Shown: positions 1 through 9,006 of the stretch, piece by piece
Position numbering within the stretch: the first letter of the stretch is position 1
Layout of the letters: the number at the start of each line of letters is the position of its first letter
Assembly: GCA_964019695.1 (NCBI GenBank)
Contig: OZ026515.1
Location: 143,786,152 to 143,850,151, forward strand
Direction of reading: 5' to 3'
DNA length: 64,000 bases
Origin: Loripinus fragilis
Taxonomy: Eukaryota > Mollusca > Bivalvia > Lucinida > Lucinidae
Position numbers and translations under genes: made by a program
The notes under the pieces: generated by a model
The model's database searches: none
What the model was told of the DNA's origin: nothing
Seen by the model: only the letters and a program-made list of their open reading frames with translations

Positions 1-63
1 ATACCACCATTTGCCTAGGCCTATCTTTCTGAATATTTCTGGTAAATATGATAGCCCACCCAC

Positions 64-188
64 CTTCTGATGTCTAGTAAGCATCTGATGTCTCTTGAGA
101 AAGAACATGTCTTTAAGTTGACTCTTCGCTAGTTGATGTTTCTCATGTAATTGTTGTTTCTCTAACTCCCAGGTGGCTGCCTCACGTG
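64..188 (-). CDS. SLK/STK10: SLK/STK10-family kinase, C-terminal coiled-coil exon (most 3' exon in window)
   Basis: Internal exon on the minus strand. The acceptor is tttcag|CACGTG and the donor CAGAAG|GTGGGT. Its 125 nt begin with the last two bases of a split codon (G|CA, Ala) and end in phase 0 after residues RHQK. It encodes REAATWELEKQQLHEKHQLA, then a KSQLKDMFFLKRH-like stretch. From family knowledge this matches the highly conserved block of SLK and STK10 that reads REAAxWELE, HLQEKHQL, QLKDQYF, RHxLLxRHEK in order. The block is part of the PKK/coiled-coil domain used for dimerisation and localisation of these STE20-type kinases, which phosphorylate ezrin/radixin/moesin proteins. The kinase domain would lie far upstream (higher coordinates) and the C-terminus beyond position 1. 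SLK and STK10 cannot be told apart here; an invertebrate may have a single orthologue (Slik in Drosophila). Confidence 0.9.
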
Positions 189-290
189 CTGAAATAAAGA
201 TAAAACAAAAAATGGATATTCAAACATAATAACTTCATGATATATGCCAGTGTCTGACAAATAGGTACCCATTGGCATGTGCACCTATCG

Positions 291-336
291 AAGACTCGGA
301 TCAGACTGCACATCAGTGCAGTCTGATCTGAGTCTT
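291..336. repeat. Near-perfect hairpin, CAGACTGC core
   Basis: AAGACTCGGATCAGACTGCA is followed after a few bases by its reverse complement with one mismatch. The same CAGACTGC / GCAGTCTG core recurs at 2640-2690, 37699-37775, 39443-39505, 45668-45737 and 56740-56780, so it is a dispersed short palindromic family. Confidence 0.7.
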
Positions 337-833
337 AGATGGGTGCTGTATGGGTAGACAAGGGTCCAATGTTTCTTCAGGCGAAACACTGACACTCTGA
401 TGAGACTGTGTGGACGTTCATATTTATTTGAACCTTTGCTGTATGCACATGCCAACTTGTATCTTATGCCGGATACCGGCTCTTAGTGAAAGATTTTTTA
501 TTGAGTTGGTAAAATGTCATTATTTGTTTGTGTGAAATGTGTTACGGTTTATGTAATTTTATGTTACAGTATGATCCTTGAAGCCTCACCTATTTTTAAG
601 CAGACATTTTGAAAAAGAAATATTTTTTCTTAGTCACAAATAAGGCTTGATATTACATGTAACTTATGCTGGCTTACATGAGCAATTCCCGCTACATACA
701 CTTGTAAAAAGGTTAGAGAAACCCAAGAGATCCAGATACCATGGCCGACCCGTTTTAGCAGTCATACACTCCTTTTATAGATAATGGACTCTTCCCAAAG
801 CTAATGATGTGATCCCAGTAAGCATATAATACT

Positions 834-900
834 GGGCCACAATAGGCCTACTAGTGAAATGCCATTTGAATGGCATTTCACTGGTGGGTCTTTTGTGGCC
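834..900. repeat. Hairpin element, GGCCACAATAGGCC type
   Basis: Inverted repeat with arms GTGAAATGCCATT and AATGGCATTTCAC, flanked by outer arms GGGCCACAA and TTGTGGCC. A related hairpin lies at 8572-8640 (GGGCCACCATTGGCC with GCCAGCAAAACGCC arms), so this is a small dispersed family. Confidence 0.65.
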
Positions 901-1120
901 TGAGACTTGGTCATGAATTCATGCTGGTTGGGCTATTCATTTTAGATATTGGGGGTAAGTTTTATCATCTTTTCCTAATTCACTCTTTTCATATTGATAA
1001 TTGGGAACAAGTACAGTAAACAATGTAGACCTTGATGATGATACGCCACATAATCATCACCCCTTTCAATGTTTAGTAGGCCTTACATACCATAAACAGG
1101 ATGAAATAATCTTTTAAATT

Positions 1121-2030
1121 TACCTCTGAGAAGTTGTTGTTTTTGTTGTAAGAACTGACTTTCTAACCTACCTCTGAGAAGTTGTTGTTTTTATTGTAAG
1201 AACTGACATACCTCTGAGAAGTTGTTGTTTTTGTTGTAAGAACTGACTTACCTCTGAGAAGTTGTTGTTTTTGTTGTAAGAACTGACTTACCTCTGAGAA
1301 GTTGTTGTTTTTGTTGTAAGGACTGACTTACCTCTGAGAAGTTGTTGTTTTTGTTGTAAGGACTGACTTACCTCTGAGAAGTTGTTGTTTTTGTTGTAAG
1401 AACTGACTTACCTCTGAGAAGTTGTTGTTTTTGTTGTAAGAACTGACTTTCTAACCTACCTCTGAGAAGTTGTTGTTTTTGTTGTAAGAACTGACTTACC
1501 TCTGAGAAGTTGTTGTTTTTGTTGTAAGAACTGACATACCTCTGAGAAGTTGTTGTTTTTGTTGTAAGAACTGACATACCTCTGAGAAGTTGTTGTTTTT
1601 GTTGTAAGAACTGACTTACCTCTGAGAAGTTGTTGTTTTTGTTGTAAGAACTGACTTTCTAACCTACCTCTGAGAAGTTGTTGTTTTTGTTGTAAGAACT
1701 GACTTTCTAACCTACCTCTGAGAAGCTGTTGTTTTTGTTGTAAGAACTGACTTACCTCTGAGAAGTTGTTGTTTTTGTTGTAAGAACTGACTTTCTAACC
1801 TACCTCTGAGAAGTTGTTGTTTTTGTTGTAAGAACTGACTTTCTAACCTACCTCTGAGAAGTTGTTGTTTTTGTTGTAAGAACTGACTTACCTCTGAGAA
1901 GTTGTTGTTTTTGTTGTAAGAACTGACTTACCTCTGAGAAGTTGTTGTTTTTGTTGTAAGAACTGACTTTCTAACATACCTCTGAGAAGTTGTTGTTTTT
2001 GTTGCAAGAACTGACTTTCTAACATAGCAA
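1121..2030 (-). repeat. Minisatellite made of an exon 3' end plus its 5' splice site, 21 copies
   Basis: Tandem array of 40-bp units (13 steps) and 48-bp units (7 steps). On the minus strand each unit reads AGTCAGTTCTTACAACAAAA, then ACAACAACTTCTCAGAG, then GTAAGT, GTAGGT or GTATGT. The first copy on the minus strand, ending at 1980, is the real end of the 1980-2109 exon; the other 20 lie downstream in the intron. Last exon-like bases (before each GT) are at 1980, 1932, 1892, 1852, 1804, 1756, 1716, 1668, 1620, 1580, 1540, 1500, 1460, 1412, 1372, 1332, 1292, 1252, 1212, 1172 and 1124. The 48-bp form keeps eight extra bases (GGTTAGAA side) of the exon. The coding copy has TTGCAA where the array has TTACAA, a synonymous difference suggesting the array is homogenised separately. 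Short open frames through the array repeat the same few residues in changing frames and are not separate genes. Confidence 0.93.
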
Positions 2031-2109
2031 TCTTCTGTCTATGTGTCTCTGTTAACTGTTTCATATGTTTGTCCATCCTTTCTTGTTGGTTCTCCATAAA
2101 CTGACGCTC
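1980..2109 (-). CDS. SLK/STK10: SLK/STK10-family kinase, coiled-coil exon feeding the donor minisatellite
   Basis: Acceptor attacag|GAGCGTCAG and donor CTCAGAG|GTATGT. The exon is 130 nt, starts in phase 0 and ends with one base (G) that joins CA of the next exon to make Ala. It encodes ERQFMENQQERMDKHMKQLT, then an ETHRQKIAMLES-like run, then QFLQQKQQLLR. In SLK/STK10 the same position holds an EFVxKQxxEL...ERECLxxKQxLLR coiled coil directly before AREAAxWELE, which is how the next exon begins. The last 43 or so nucleotides of this exon are the seed of the tandem array 1121-2030. A second donor at 1932 (GAG|GTAAGT) would lengthen the exon by exactly 48 nt and 16 residues with no stop, so the exon may exist in two lengths. 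Confidence 0.9.
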
Positions 2110-4322
2110 CTGTAATATATTACATATTCTACACATGATAACGTTATGTATGAAGCAGTTTCAAATATGGAACTCAACCCAGCTCATTTGTTACATTTCT
2201 CCATGAATGTACATACATATGCTGTGGTGATCAATAGACTTCATAGGTGGGGGATCAACAAAAATTTGAGCTTTAAATTGTTAATATTTTCTTACCCATC
2301 AGTTTTAACATACGTTTTAAGTGCCCAAAAGAACCCTCTCACCAAGATGGTTCTTTTGAGTACCCACAACATATGTTTTGGTTGAGAAATAAGAAAATGA
2401 ATTTCTGTTACGCACTCTTATCTAGGGGCCTAATGAAACTTTAATTCAAACATATTTTAGAAAGCTTGTATATCAAAACATATACTGATTATTGGATTCA
2501 TCTCCTGAAGACAATTCTGTTAGGTATATTAAATGGGTTTCACTGGGCAGTATAAAATATAGCTATCTATTTACCTCTTATTAATTCTTCCAGAACCAGA
2601 GCCCAAAATTACTCTAAAAGGAAAAGCATGCCCAAACAAAATAGTTCCACATCAGTCTGCTTCAAGAGAAGCAGTCTGATCAAGAACTATACGTTTGCTT
2701 TCTTCAGCAATTTTTAAAACTATTTATAACTATTTGGAATGGTCCAGGATGTGCCTGATCTGGGTCCAAACTGTTTGCAAAGATTATCAGCAGACGACAC
2801 TGGGCAGGTAAAGAGTTAGGGTGACATGAATCTGTCTCAGTTCAGACAAAACCTTAGAGTTAGACTTCCTCTATACTGAGGTTATACCCTGGGTTAGATT
2901 TTCTTACCTTACCAATGTTATCTTACCAAGGCTGTCATGTTAAAGTGATGCCAACATGTTATATAGCGTCAAAGTGCATTCAGGAACTTCTGGGAGCCTT
3001 TTTTTAAAAATGTAAAGATAGACTCAATTGATGAGCAAAAAAAATCCATAGTTTGTGTGAGGATGGGATAAAAAAAATCTGTCCATCGGGATCAGCAAGC
3101 CTCGTGATGCCAAATGGTGATCCTCGTGATGATTTTGCTATCATACTCTCACACCCATGATAGATTCTTATATATCCTATACTAATCTGAAGAAGTAAAT
3201 ACCTTTATAATTAGAGAGAACCTAAACATTTGGAGACAAGCAGACTTGGTTTGATTGTGTCTGTTCAGTAGTAATAGAAGACAATATAACATCCCTGATG
3301 CCTGCTGATTAGGCTAGGTTGTCCTGTTACTTCAAATTATCAAAGTAAACAGATCACACTGTCTTTTCCAGACAGACCACCTGCCTACAAAATTTGCAGA
3401 CTTAACTTAATTAGGACAAAAATTTGTTAAAAAATGTCTGAAAGAATATACAGTTTCATACCTAACCCAAAATACAATATCTGACAAGTTTTTACTTTTC
3501 ACCCTAAAAAGGCAATATTTTCCCTATTCTTCAATAAAGGGTTTCTGTTGAGATGCTCACAATGAGTACCCACAATGTATGTTTTCTTGGGAGGAATAAA
3601 CGAAAGCACTTATATATAATTATTACAGGTCGAGATAAGGAATTTTTTTAGCTAAAATTTGTAAATATTTTCTATCCATCAATTTTAACTTATGTTATGG
3701 GTGCTCAAAAGAGGCAGTTTTTTTGAGCTTCCACAACATATGAGTTGGTTGATAATTATGAAAATTTATTTCAATAAAGCACTCTTATCTACAAGCCTGT
3801 ATACTATTATAATGGCTACTGTTTGCTGCTGCCAGCTTCCTCCAACAGGATAGCTCCAATTTAGTCGAGAAATTCCGAGACATTTTAAGAAGTCTACTGG
3901 GACCTAATTAAAACTTGTCTTGTAAGACTAAGCCAATTACTGTGAAACATCAAGTTAATTAGTGACCTACCTCTCACTAGGGCAAGGAAGGGCCTGCCAT
4001 AGATATTGTCTTTTTGTCACCCACATTTTTATTAATTAAAAAAAAAATTGTCAATTTTAACTGACTTATATCAGTACTTTTGCTATATATGAAGGCTGGT
4101 ATTTTCTCTCTCTTTCTTTCTTTTTTTTTTTTTGTTGAGTTTAATTTTTTCTTCAATCCTTTTTCAGTAATAAAGTTACTTTATATGTGACAGCGAACAC
4201 GTACTTCAATATATTTTATTTGGACATAACAACACACATTTTGCTCACTCCTGTAACCCCCAAGAGTATTTATGCATTTAAGCTGCTCAATTCACTTCCT
4301 CTAAAGATCAGAATCTGATTTT
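2110..4322. other. Intron sequence with old dispersed repeats
   Basis: Two copies of one dispersed repeat lie at about 2255-2445 and 3545-3795. Both have the order ATATTTTCTTACCCATCA, GTGCCCAAAAGA, CACAACATATG and GCACTCTTATCTA, with partial relatives near 8276-8348 and 15780-15880. A truncated TIR element of the CTCTTTGCATGCTGG family lies at about 2735-2822, and a hairpin at 2640-2690. A T-rich tract is at 4101-4135. A 79-codon open frame at 2146-2385 overlaps the repeat and has no family resemblance. Nothing else recognised. Confidence 0.5.
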
Positions 4323-4502
4323 TTGTTTGTGTTGCTGGTTTACATCCCAGTCAACAATTTTTCAATCATGTCATGACATTTTCCTGTCTTCCTGGGTTGA
4401 ACCAGTGCTTTGTAGAGGATAAAGTGTCTGCTCAAGACCACACCCAGTACCCCCCAGTGAGTCTCAAACTAACAAACTCTGATCCCAAGTCTAACACATA
4501 AT
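4323..4502 (-). mobile_element. tRNA-derived SINE, family 1, degenerate
   Basis: Reads, on the plus strand, GTTTACATCCCAGTCAACAA, TTCCTGGGTTGAACCAGT, AGGATAAAGTGTCTGCTCAA and then an eroded tRNA-like head. The order matches the better preserved copies at 14038-14235 and 35606-35806, in minus orientation. Confidence 0.75.
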
Positions 4503-4544
4503 CTGAATGAACTTATAGGAGGTAGATTTCATATTTTAGAAATA

Positions 4545-4751
4545 CAGTAAAACCTGTCTTAAGCGGCCACTCAAAAAGAAGACCCAAACTTTGTTTTCAA
4601 GATTGATTGTCCCTTAATGCAGGTCAAAAGTATTGCAGAATGCTCCTTTTGGAGCATTCTGCAATACTTTCGACCTTCATTAAGCTACCATTTGTCATTA
4701 AAATCTCCTTTTTGTCTATTTTTGAGTGGCCGTTTAACACAGGCTTTACTG
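4545..4751. mobile_element. MITE with CAGTAAAACCTG terminal inverted repeats, TA target site
   Basis: 207 bp beginning CAGTAAAACCTGTCTTAAGC and ending with its imperfect reverse complement, flanked by TA on both sides. The middle is a second inverted repeat around AGTATTGCAGAATGCTCC. Copies occur at 44743-44948 and 55844-56041. The CAGT...ACTG ends and TA target are typical of pogo/Tigger-like Tc1/mariner MITEs (family assignment is inference). Confidence 0.85.
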
Positions 4752-4882
4752 TATAGTATTCTATATGGTATTCACAGGTCATATGACATGTCTTGACTAG
4801 CTCACCCCCGTTACCCTGAAGAGCATTTATGCCTCTAACAGTTCACATGACGTATCTAGACTAGCTCAGTCCCTACACTTAC

Positions 4883-5026
4883 ATCTTCGGCGAGTTGTAT
4901 TTCTTTATGTTCCTTTCTCTTCCTGATTTCTTCTTTCTTGGAATTCTTGGCCATCATATCTAACTCTTGCTTCATTAACTTCATGTCTAGTTTCTGTTTC
5001 TCCTTGAATGTCTTGTGTTCTTTCTC
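4883..5026 (-). CDS. SLK/STK10: SLK/STK10-family kinase, coiled-coil exon
   Basis: Acceptor tttgtctttcag|GAGAAAGAA with a good pyrimidine tract; donor GAAGAT|GTAAGT. It is 144 nt, phase 0 at both ends, 48 codons. It encodes EKEHKTFKEKQKLDMKLMKQ, then ELDMMAKNSKKEEIRKRKEH and a short KEIQLAED end. Charged, helix-forming and free of Pro/Gly, it aligns by position with the SLK/STK10 segment following KRIKxEQ, in which an EKEL-FQ..LK..KKE motif leads into an RKELMKRRKEE-like motif. The reading continues without a gap from 8878-9006 and into 1980-2109, which fixes the exon order. Confidence 0.9.
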
Positions 5027-5653
5027 CTGAAAGACAAACAAAGTACAGTCAAGGACCATACAACCATGCAACTACCAGCTTAGCAAAAGCATAGTTCATG
5101 AAATCAAATTTGGTGATATAGCTGTCATGTAAATACATGTATAAACAATTAGCCATATAGTGACAAGTATTTTAATATTGATTAGCAGTTTGTGATGTTT
5201 AAAAGAGGAAAGCCAATGGACATTATACTTGTTTAGTGTATATTTCAAAATAGGTTTCCTTAATTTCAGTAACATATGTTGTTGGTACACATTGGAATTG
5301 CCGCATAGTGCACCTACAACATATGTCCATTCAATAAATGAATGTTTTTCACCATAAAACAGGTTTTTCACAAACTTTTCAACTTCTTTTTATGTTTCAG
5401 TGTAATGAGCTTGTAGAAATGAACAAGTTTTTGTGTAGTTTGGCATGCATCTGGATGACAATAATAGATATGCAATTTTATATTTTTAGATGTTTCATTG
5501 GAATGAAATGCTAACTTGATGGTTGCCTGGTTGTAAGTAATTCAACAAAATTAATTTCCCATAGACATGTACTACAGTCTAGTGTGATTCAGTGCCACAT
5601 ATGCTTGACAACAAGTTGTTTCCCATAATATGGATGGTGCATGCTTTTCTTCA
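5027..5653. other. Intron, nothing recognised
   Basis: AT-rich sequence without repeats I can identify. The 91-codon minus frame at 5096-5371 has no flanking splice signals in a useful phase and no resemblance to a known family. Confidence 0.4.
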
Positions 5654-5865
5654 TTAACCCTTATCATGCTGTATATTTTCATGTTCTACACTCCTCCCCT
5701 TTTTTTATCCAATTATTTTGGGGAACCCAGTTATCAGCATCTATTGATAAGCAGAGAAGAAAACAGTGTGGATCCTGATCAGCTGGCTTCTCGGAAGCCA
5801 GCTGATCTGGATCTACACTTGTTTCAAAACAAGAAAAATCCAGGTCTAGCATGATAAAGGGTTAA
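5654..5865. mobile_element. MITE with TTAACCCTTATCATGCTG ends and CAGCTGGCTTC hairpin core
   Basis: Starts TTAACCCTTATCATGCTG and ends in GCATGATAAAGGGTTAA, with a central hairpin GATCAGCTGGCTTC / GAAGCCAGCTGATC. Fuller copies are at 32542-32754 and 60379-60575, and fragments near 12405-12532, 31377-31475 and 62150-62240. The 74-codon frame at 5630-5854 lies inside it and is not a gene. Confidence 0.8.
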
Positions 5866-6149
5866 GAAGAGGTTTTAAAATTATTACTGCTATGTTATTC
5901 AGTTTTATGGCAATAATTTCTTTTTAAGGTTCTGAGATCAATAATGTTTAGAAATATAATGAAACATTTGTGCATTTATGACCCAATAAAAACAGTTTTA
6001 GATTCTTCTCCTTTAATATGGCTTTTTATGAGATTTTTTAAAAATTGAACAAAAAACAGACCAAAATATAAGCCATTAAAAATGTGCATGTTGGTCTGCA
6101 TAATACAGATATCACTGGGACCATGACAAACAAGTGAGTACCGTTATAA

Positions 6150-6320
6150 GTAAATGTTCTAAAACTTCTAAACGCTAGTTACCTGCCGAAAATGTCTTGA
6201 CAAACAGTGCAGACCCAGATAAGACTGCTTCTGATCAGAGTCTTTGTGAATTCAAGTCCTAATAATCAACATTTTGAGAACAGAAAGAGTAAAATGTTCC
6301 AGATTTTAGAAGGTTTACCG
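6150..6320. mobile_element. TIR element with GTAAATGTTCTAAAA ends
   Basis: Left end GTAAATGTTCTAAAACTTCT, right end near TTTTAGAAGGTTTAC, with a central CAGTGCAGACCCAGAT hairpin remnant. Related copies are at 62373-62569 and, truncated, 63770-63945. Confidence 0.6.
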
Positions 6321-6360
6321 AAAGATAAAGAAACGCCACAATCACAGATATGGCTGACAT

Positions 6361-6555
6361 CACATCGGATAGGCGGCTATCAAAAACACTCTTAACAAAC
6401 ACGAACATGGAACAAAAATCGCTAGAAACAGTTTTTGTGACTGCCATTTGACGCCATATTGGCGACAAATGGCAATCCAAAACTATGTTTCTAACGATTT
6501 TTTATCTATGTTCGTCGATACTACTAACGCTTTTGATTGCTGCCTATCCAGTGTG
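6361..6555. mobile_element. MITE with CACACCGGATAGGCGGCAAT ends, 5-bp target duplication
   Basis: Terminal inverted repeats CACATCGGATAGGCGGCTAT and its counterpart ending in CTATCCAGTGTG. Flanks GACAT and GATAT agree in 4 of 5 positions. Copies at 16369-16543 (ATCAA/ATGAA) and 63535-63740 (AGACT/AGACT) support a 5-bp target duplication. Superfamily not assigned; 5-bp duplications occur in some hAT-like groups. Confidence 0.85.
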
Positions 6556-6830
6556 GATATGCTTTGTTCTTATAGTGAACAGATTTTAGTGGCATCAGGT
6601 GCATATAATCCACACTAAAGATAAAAATCGTGGTTTAAATGAAATTTATCATATGACGTCGCTTCTGGGAGTGAAATAATGCCATGCAATAATATCTGTA
6701 AACCACTAGTGGTTTATCGATTTACGTGAAACGTTATGACCTACATAACAACGTTGCGTACATAATGACAAAATTATAACGTTTTACCGTCAGCAATGAA
6801 ACTTCAAAGATATCTTAATGTCATATGATA

Positions 6831-6989
6831 AATAGAATCTAACATTCGTGCTCTTGTATTATTGAATTTATTAAAGTCGTTGCGAAAAAGAGATAAAATG
6901 CTTGGCAAGCCTCGCATTTTATCTCTTTCCCCCAACTCGTTTAATAAATTCAATAAAACATGAGCACTCATGTAAGATCCTCTATTTTT
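6831..6989. mobile_element. Palindromic MITE, ATTGAATTTATTAAA arms
   Basis: Long inverted repeat. The left arm contains AATCTAACATTCGTGCTC, ATTGAATTTATTAAA and AGAGATAAAATGC; the right arm carries the complements GCATTTTATCTCT, TTTAATAAATTCAAT and GAGCACTCATGTAAGAT. No coding capacity. Confidence 0.75.
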
Positions 6990-7469
6990 GATAAAGCAAA
7001 ATAACTTAGTTTACTTGAAACAAAACCTTGAATTTGTACTTGTTTGTTAGGTTCAAACATAACAGTTGCTCAAAAATAGCATCATAATGATACGGTTTGT
7101 CTTAAATTGCAGTGTAACATTAGATTTAATAGTTTTCTACTTCAACTGAATTCAATTTTATTTTGTTTTTAAGTCAGATATCAATGTTTTTAATCCTGAA
7201 CTAGCATCAACTTTTGATGAGATTCTATTTTAGCTCTTTTCATTCTGGATACTGGTTAACAGGTACTTCGGCAAACAGTGAAGACTCAAGTAAATTGCCA
7301 CACAAAGTGGCATTTCATCGTTTGATAAGATAAAAACAATCTTCATTGACAGAAATACATCATTTTGTAGAATTTTAAAAGACAACCCCTAAAAATGCCA
7401 TTTTCATTGCATCAATATGTATCTGTTACTAGTCGGTCAGAATATAAAGAGCTAATAACTGTTGAATAA

Positions 7470-7800
7470 GGGGATAACTGTATTCAAAATTTTCATTTGG
7501 GGAGGTATATCGATATACCTCCCCAAATAAAAATTTTGAATATGGTTATCCCCATTCTAATGCACTACTAACATTTTCCCTTCAAAAAGACAGTAAAAAT
7601 GTACTTTTTTGCGCCTATACGTCCAGCGACGCTAGCTGCATAAAACCGCTTGCCAGCTGCATATATTCACTTGTCAACCAATGAAAAGCGACGTTACGTA
7701 ATGACGTCGGGTTTCCGACAGTATATCGCAGGATATACTGTCGCAAATTTATGACGTTATCCAATCAAACGTCGCGTTGTATTTGCAAGTGCATTAGAAT
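7470..7800. mobile_element. Composite inverted-repeat element, GGGGATAAC / ATTCTAATGCAC family (copy 1)
   Basis: The left half is an inverted repeat of GGGGATAACTGTATTCAAAA ... GGAGGTATATCG. The right half starts ATTCTAATGCAC and ends GTGCATTAGAAT, with a conserved interior including CCAATCAAACGTCG. Three more copies are at 13077-13394, 34351-34662 and 34783-35096 with the same two-part layout, so the two halves move as one unit or as paired elements. Confidence 0.8.
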
Positions 7801-8368
7801 TATGTTTTACACCTTGGGTCCACAGATATACAGGTTCTATCCATTCATGAAGGTCAGTGAATGACCATAAGGCATTTATGTTAAGCAGAACTGTTTAGGC
7901 AATTTTGGTAGAGGGCCTTAGAAGAAACATTAATGTGAAATTATAAGAAAAAGTTTACAGATGACAGACAATAAAGACCTATTACAAAAGCTCATCTTTG
8001 TGCTCAGGTGAGCTAAAAATCAATACAACTAATTATGCTTCATCAGTTAAGCTGAAAGAATGTTGTACAAGTGGGCCCAGTACACTCAAAAGACATATTC
8101 TTGCGACAGAACTCATAAAATGGTCATAAATCCAATTCAGCCTGGCAATAAGCCTTCTAATTGTAATTATGAGCTAATCTAATATTCTCAATAAGTTCTC
8201 GACCAAGATCTCTTACTGACCTAGATAGCAAGTTCATCACACCACATAACAGTACATCTTTCTAAATTTGTTCTTGAGTAAAGCATATGTTGAGGGTATT
8301 CAAAAGAACCACCTCAGCAAGATGATTCAACTGTGAGCCACAACATCTGTTTTGTAGTTGGAGCATTA

Positions 8369-8841
8369 GAGTTAACTCTTTGCATGCTGGGTATTTTTTC
8401 ATACTTTTGTCTGCTGATTTCGAGAACACTAGATGAGTGTCAAACCATGTGCGGATCCAGAGGGGGGGACAGGGGTCCGGACTCCCCCCCCTCCCTGAAA
8501 AATCACAAAAATTTAGGGTTTCTTAGCAAAACATGTAAAACCACAGAGCTACCAAGGCAGCATTCAATGTTGGGCCACCATTGGCCCGCCAGCAAAACGC
8601 CATTTCAATGGAGTTTTGCTGGCGTGCCGATGATGACCCGCATATAGTGGTATTTGGATTCTCTCTCCCCTAATCAACTATAAAAAAAAAACTTAGTCAA
8701 AGTTGGACACTCTCTGGAAAACTTTCTAGATCTGCGAATGCAAACTGTTTGGATCCATTCTGTCGGTCCGGATCTGGATCCAAACTGTTTGCAAAGGTTA
8801 TCAGCATACCACAAGTCACAGCTAGCAAGGAAAGAGTTAAG
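8369..8841. mobile_element. TIR element (CTCTTTGCATGCTGG family) split by a nested insertion
   Basis: Left part 8369-8447 (TTAACTCTTTGCATGCTGGG ... GTGTCAAACC) and right part about 8738-8841 (CAAACTGTTTGGATCC ... AGCAAGGAAAGAGTTAA) are the two halves of the element seen intact at 33353-33560. The 8448-8737 segment between them starts with GTGCGGATCCAGAGG and a G/C-tract and contains the 8572-8640 hairpin. It is best read as a later insertion. Confidence 0.75.
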
Positions 8842-8877
8842 ATACAATGACCTTTACAAGTAGTCTAAAGGACATAC

Positions 8878-9006
8878 CTGTTCTATCTTGATCCGTTTTC
8901 CTGCATTTTTTAGATCTACTGTCTGGCTGGCCTCGGCTTTCTCCACTTGTTGTTTCTGTTGTTTGGTGAGGGTTTCCATGTCCTGGTCATAATTCTTGAT
9001 CAAACT
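8878..9006 (-). CDS. SLK/STK10: SLK/STK10-family kinase, coiled-coil exon
   Basis: Acceptor ttacag|AGTTTG and donor GAACAG|GTATGT. It is 129 nt, 43 codons, phase 0 at both ends. It encodes SLIKNYDQDMETLTKQQKQQ, then VEKAEASQTVDLKNAG and KRIKIEQ. From family knowledge this corresponds to the SLK/STK10 stretch with YDQE-E-L-KQQKQ-EK...A-RIK-EQ, the most recognisable motif of the central PKK region. It follows directly on the 14319-14442 exon (ending KFETDMQ) and precedes the 4883-5026 exon (starting EKEHKTF), as in the family. Confidence 0.92.

Larger units (their letters stand above)
189..1120. other. Intron sequence with two hairpins
   Basis: Intron between the exons at 64-188 and 1980-2109, excluding the minisatellite. 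It holds a near-perfect 46-bp hairpin at 291-336 (arms GGATCAGACTGCA) and another at 834-900 (arms AGTGAAATGCCATT). I see no coding signal or other repeat in the remaining sequence. Confidence 0.6.

Noticed and set aside
1368..1577. Glutamine-rich minus frame in the exon-end array
   Set aside because: Cycles through the three frames of the same 40-bp unit; it lies downstream of the real donor and is intronic unless mis-spliced.
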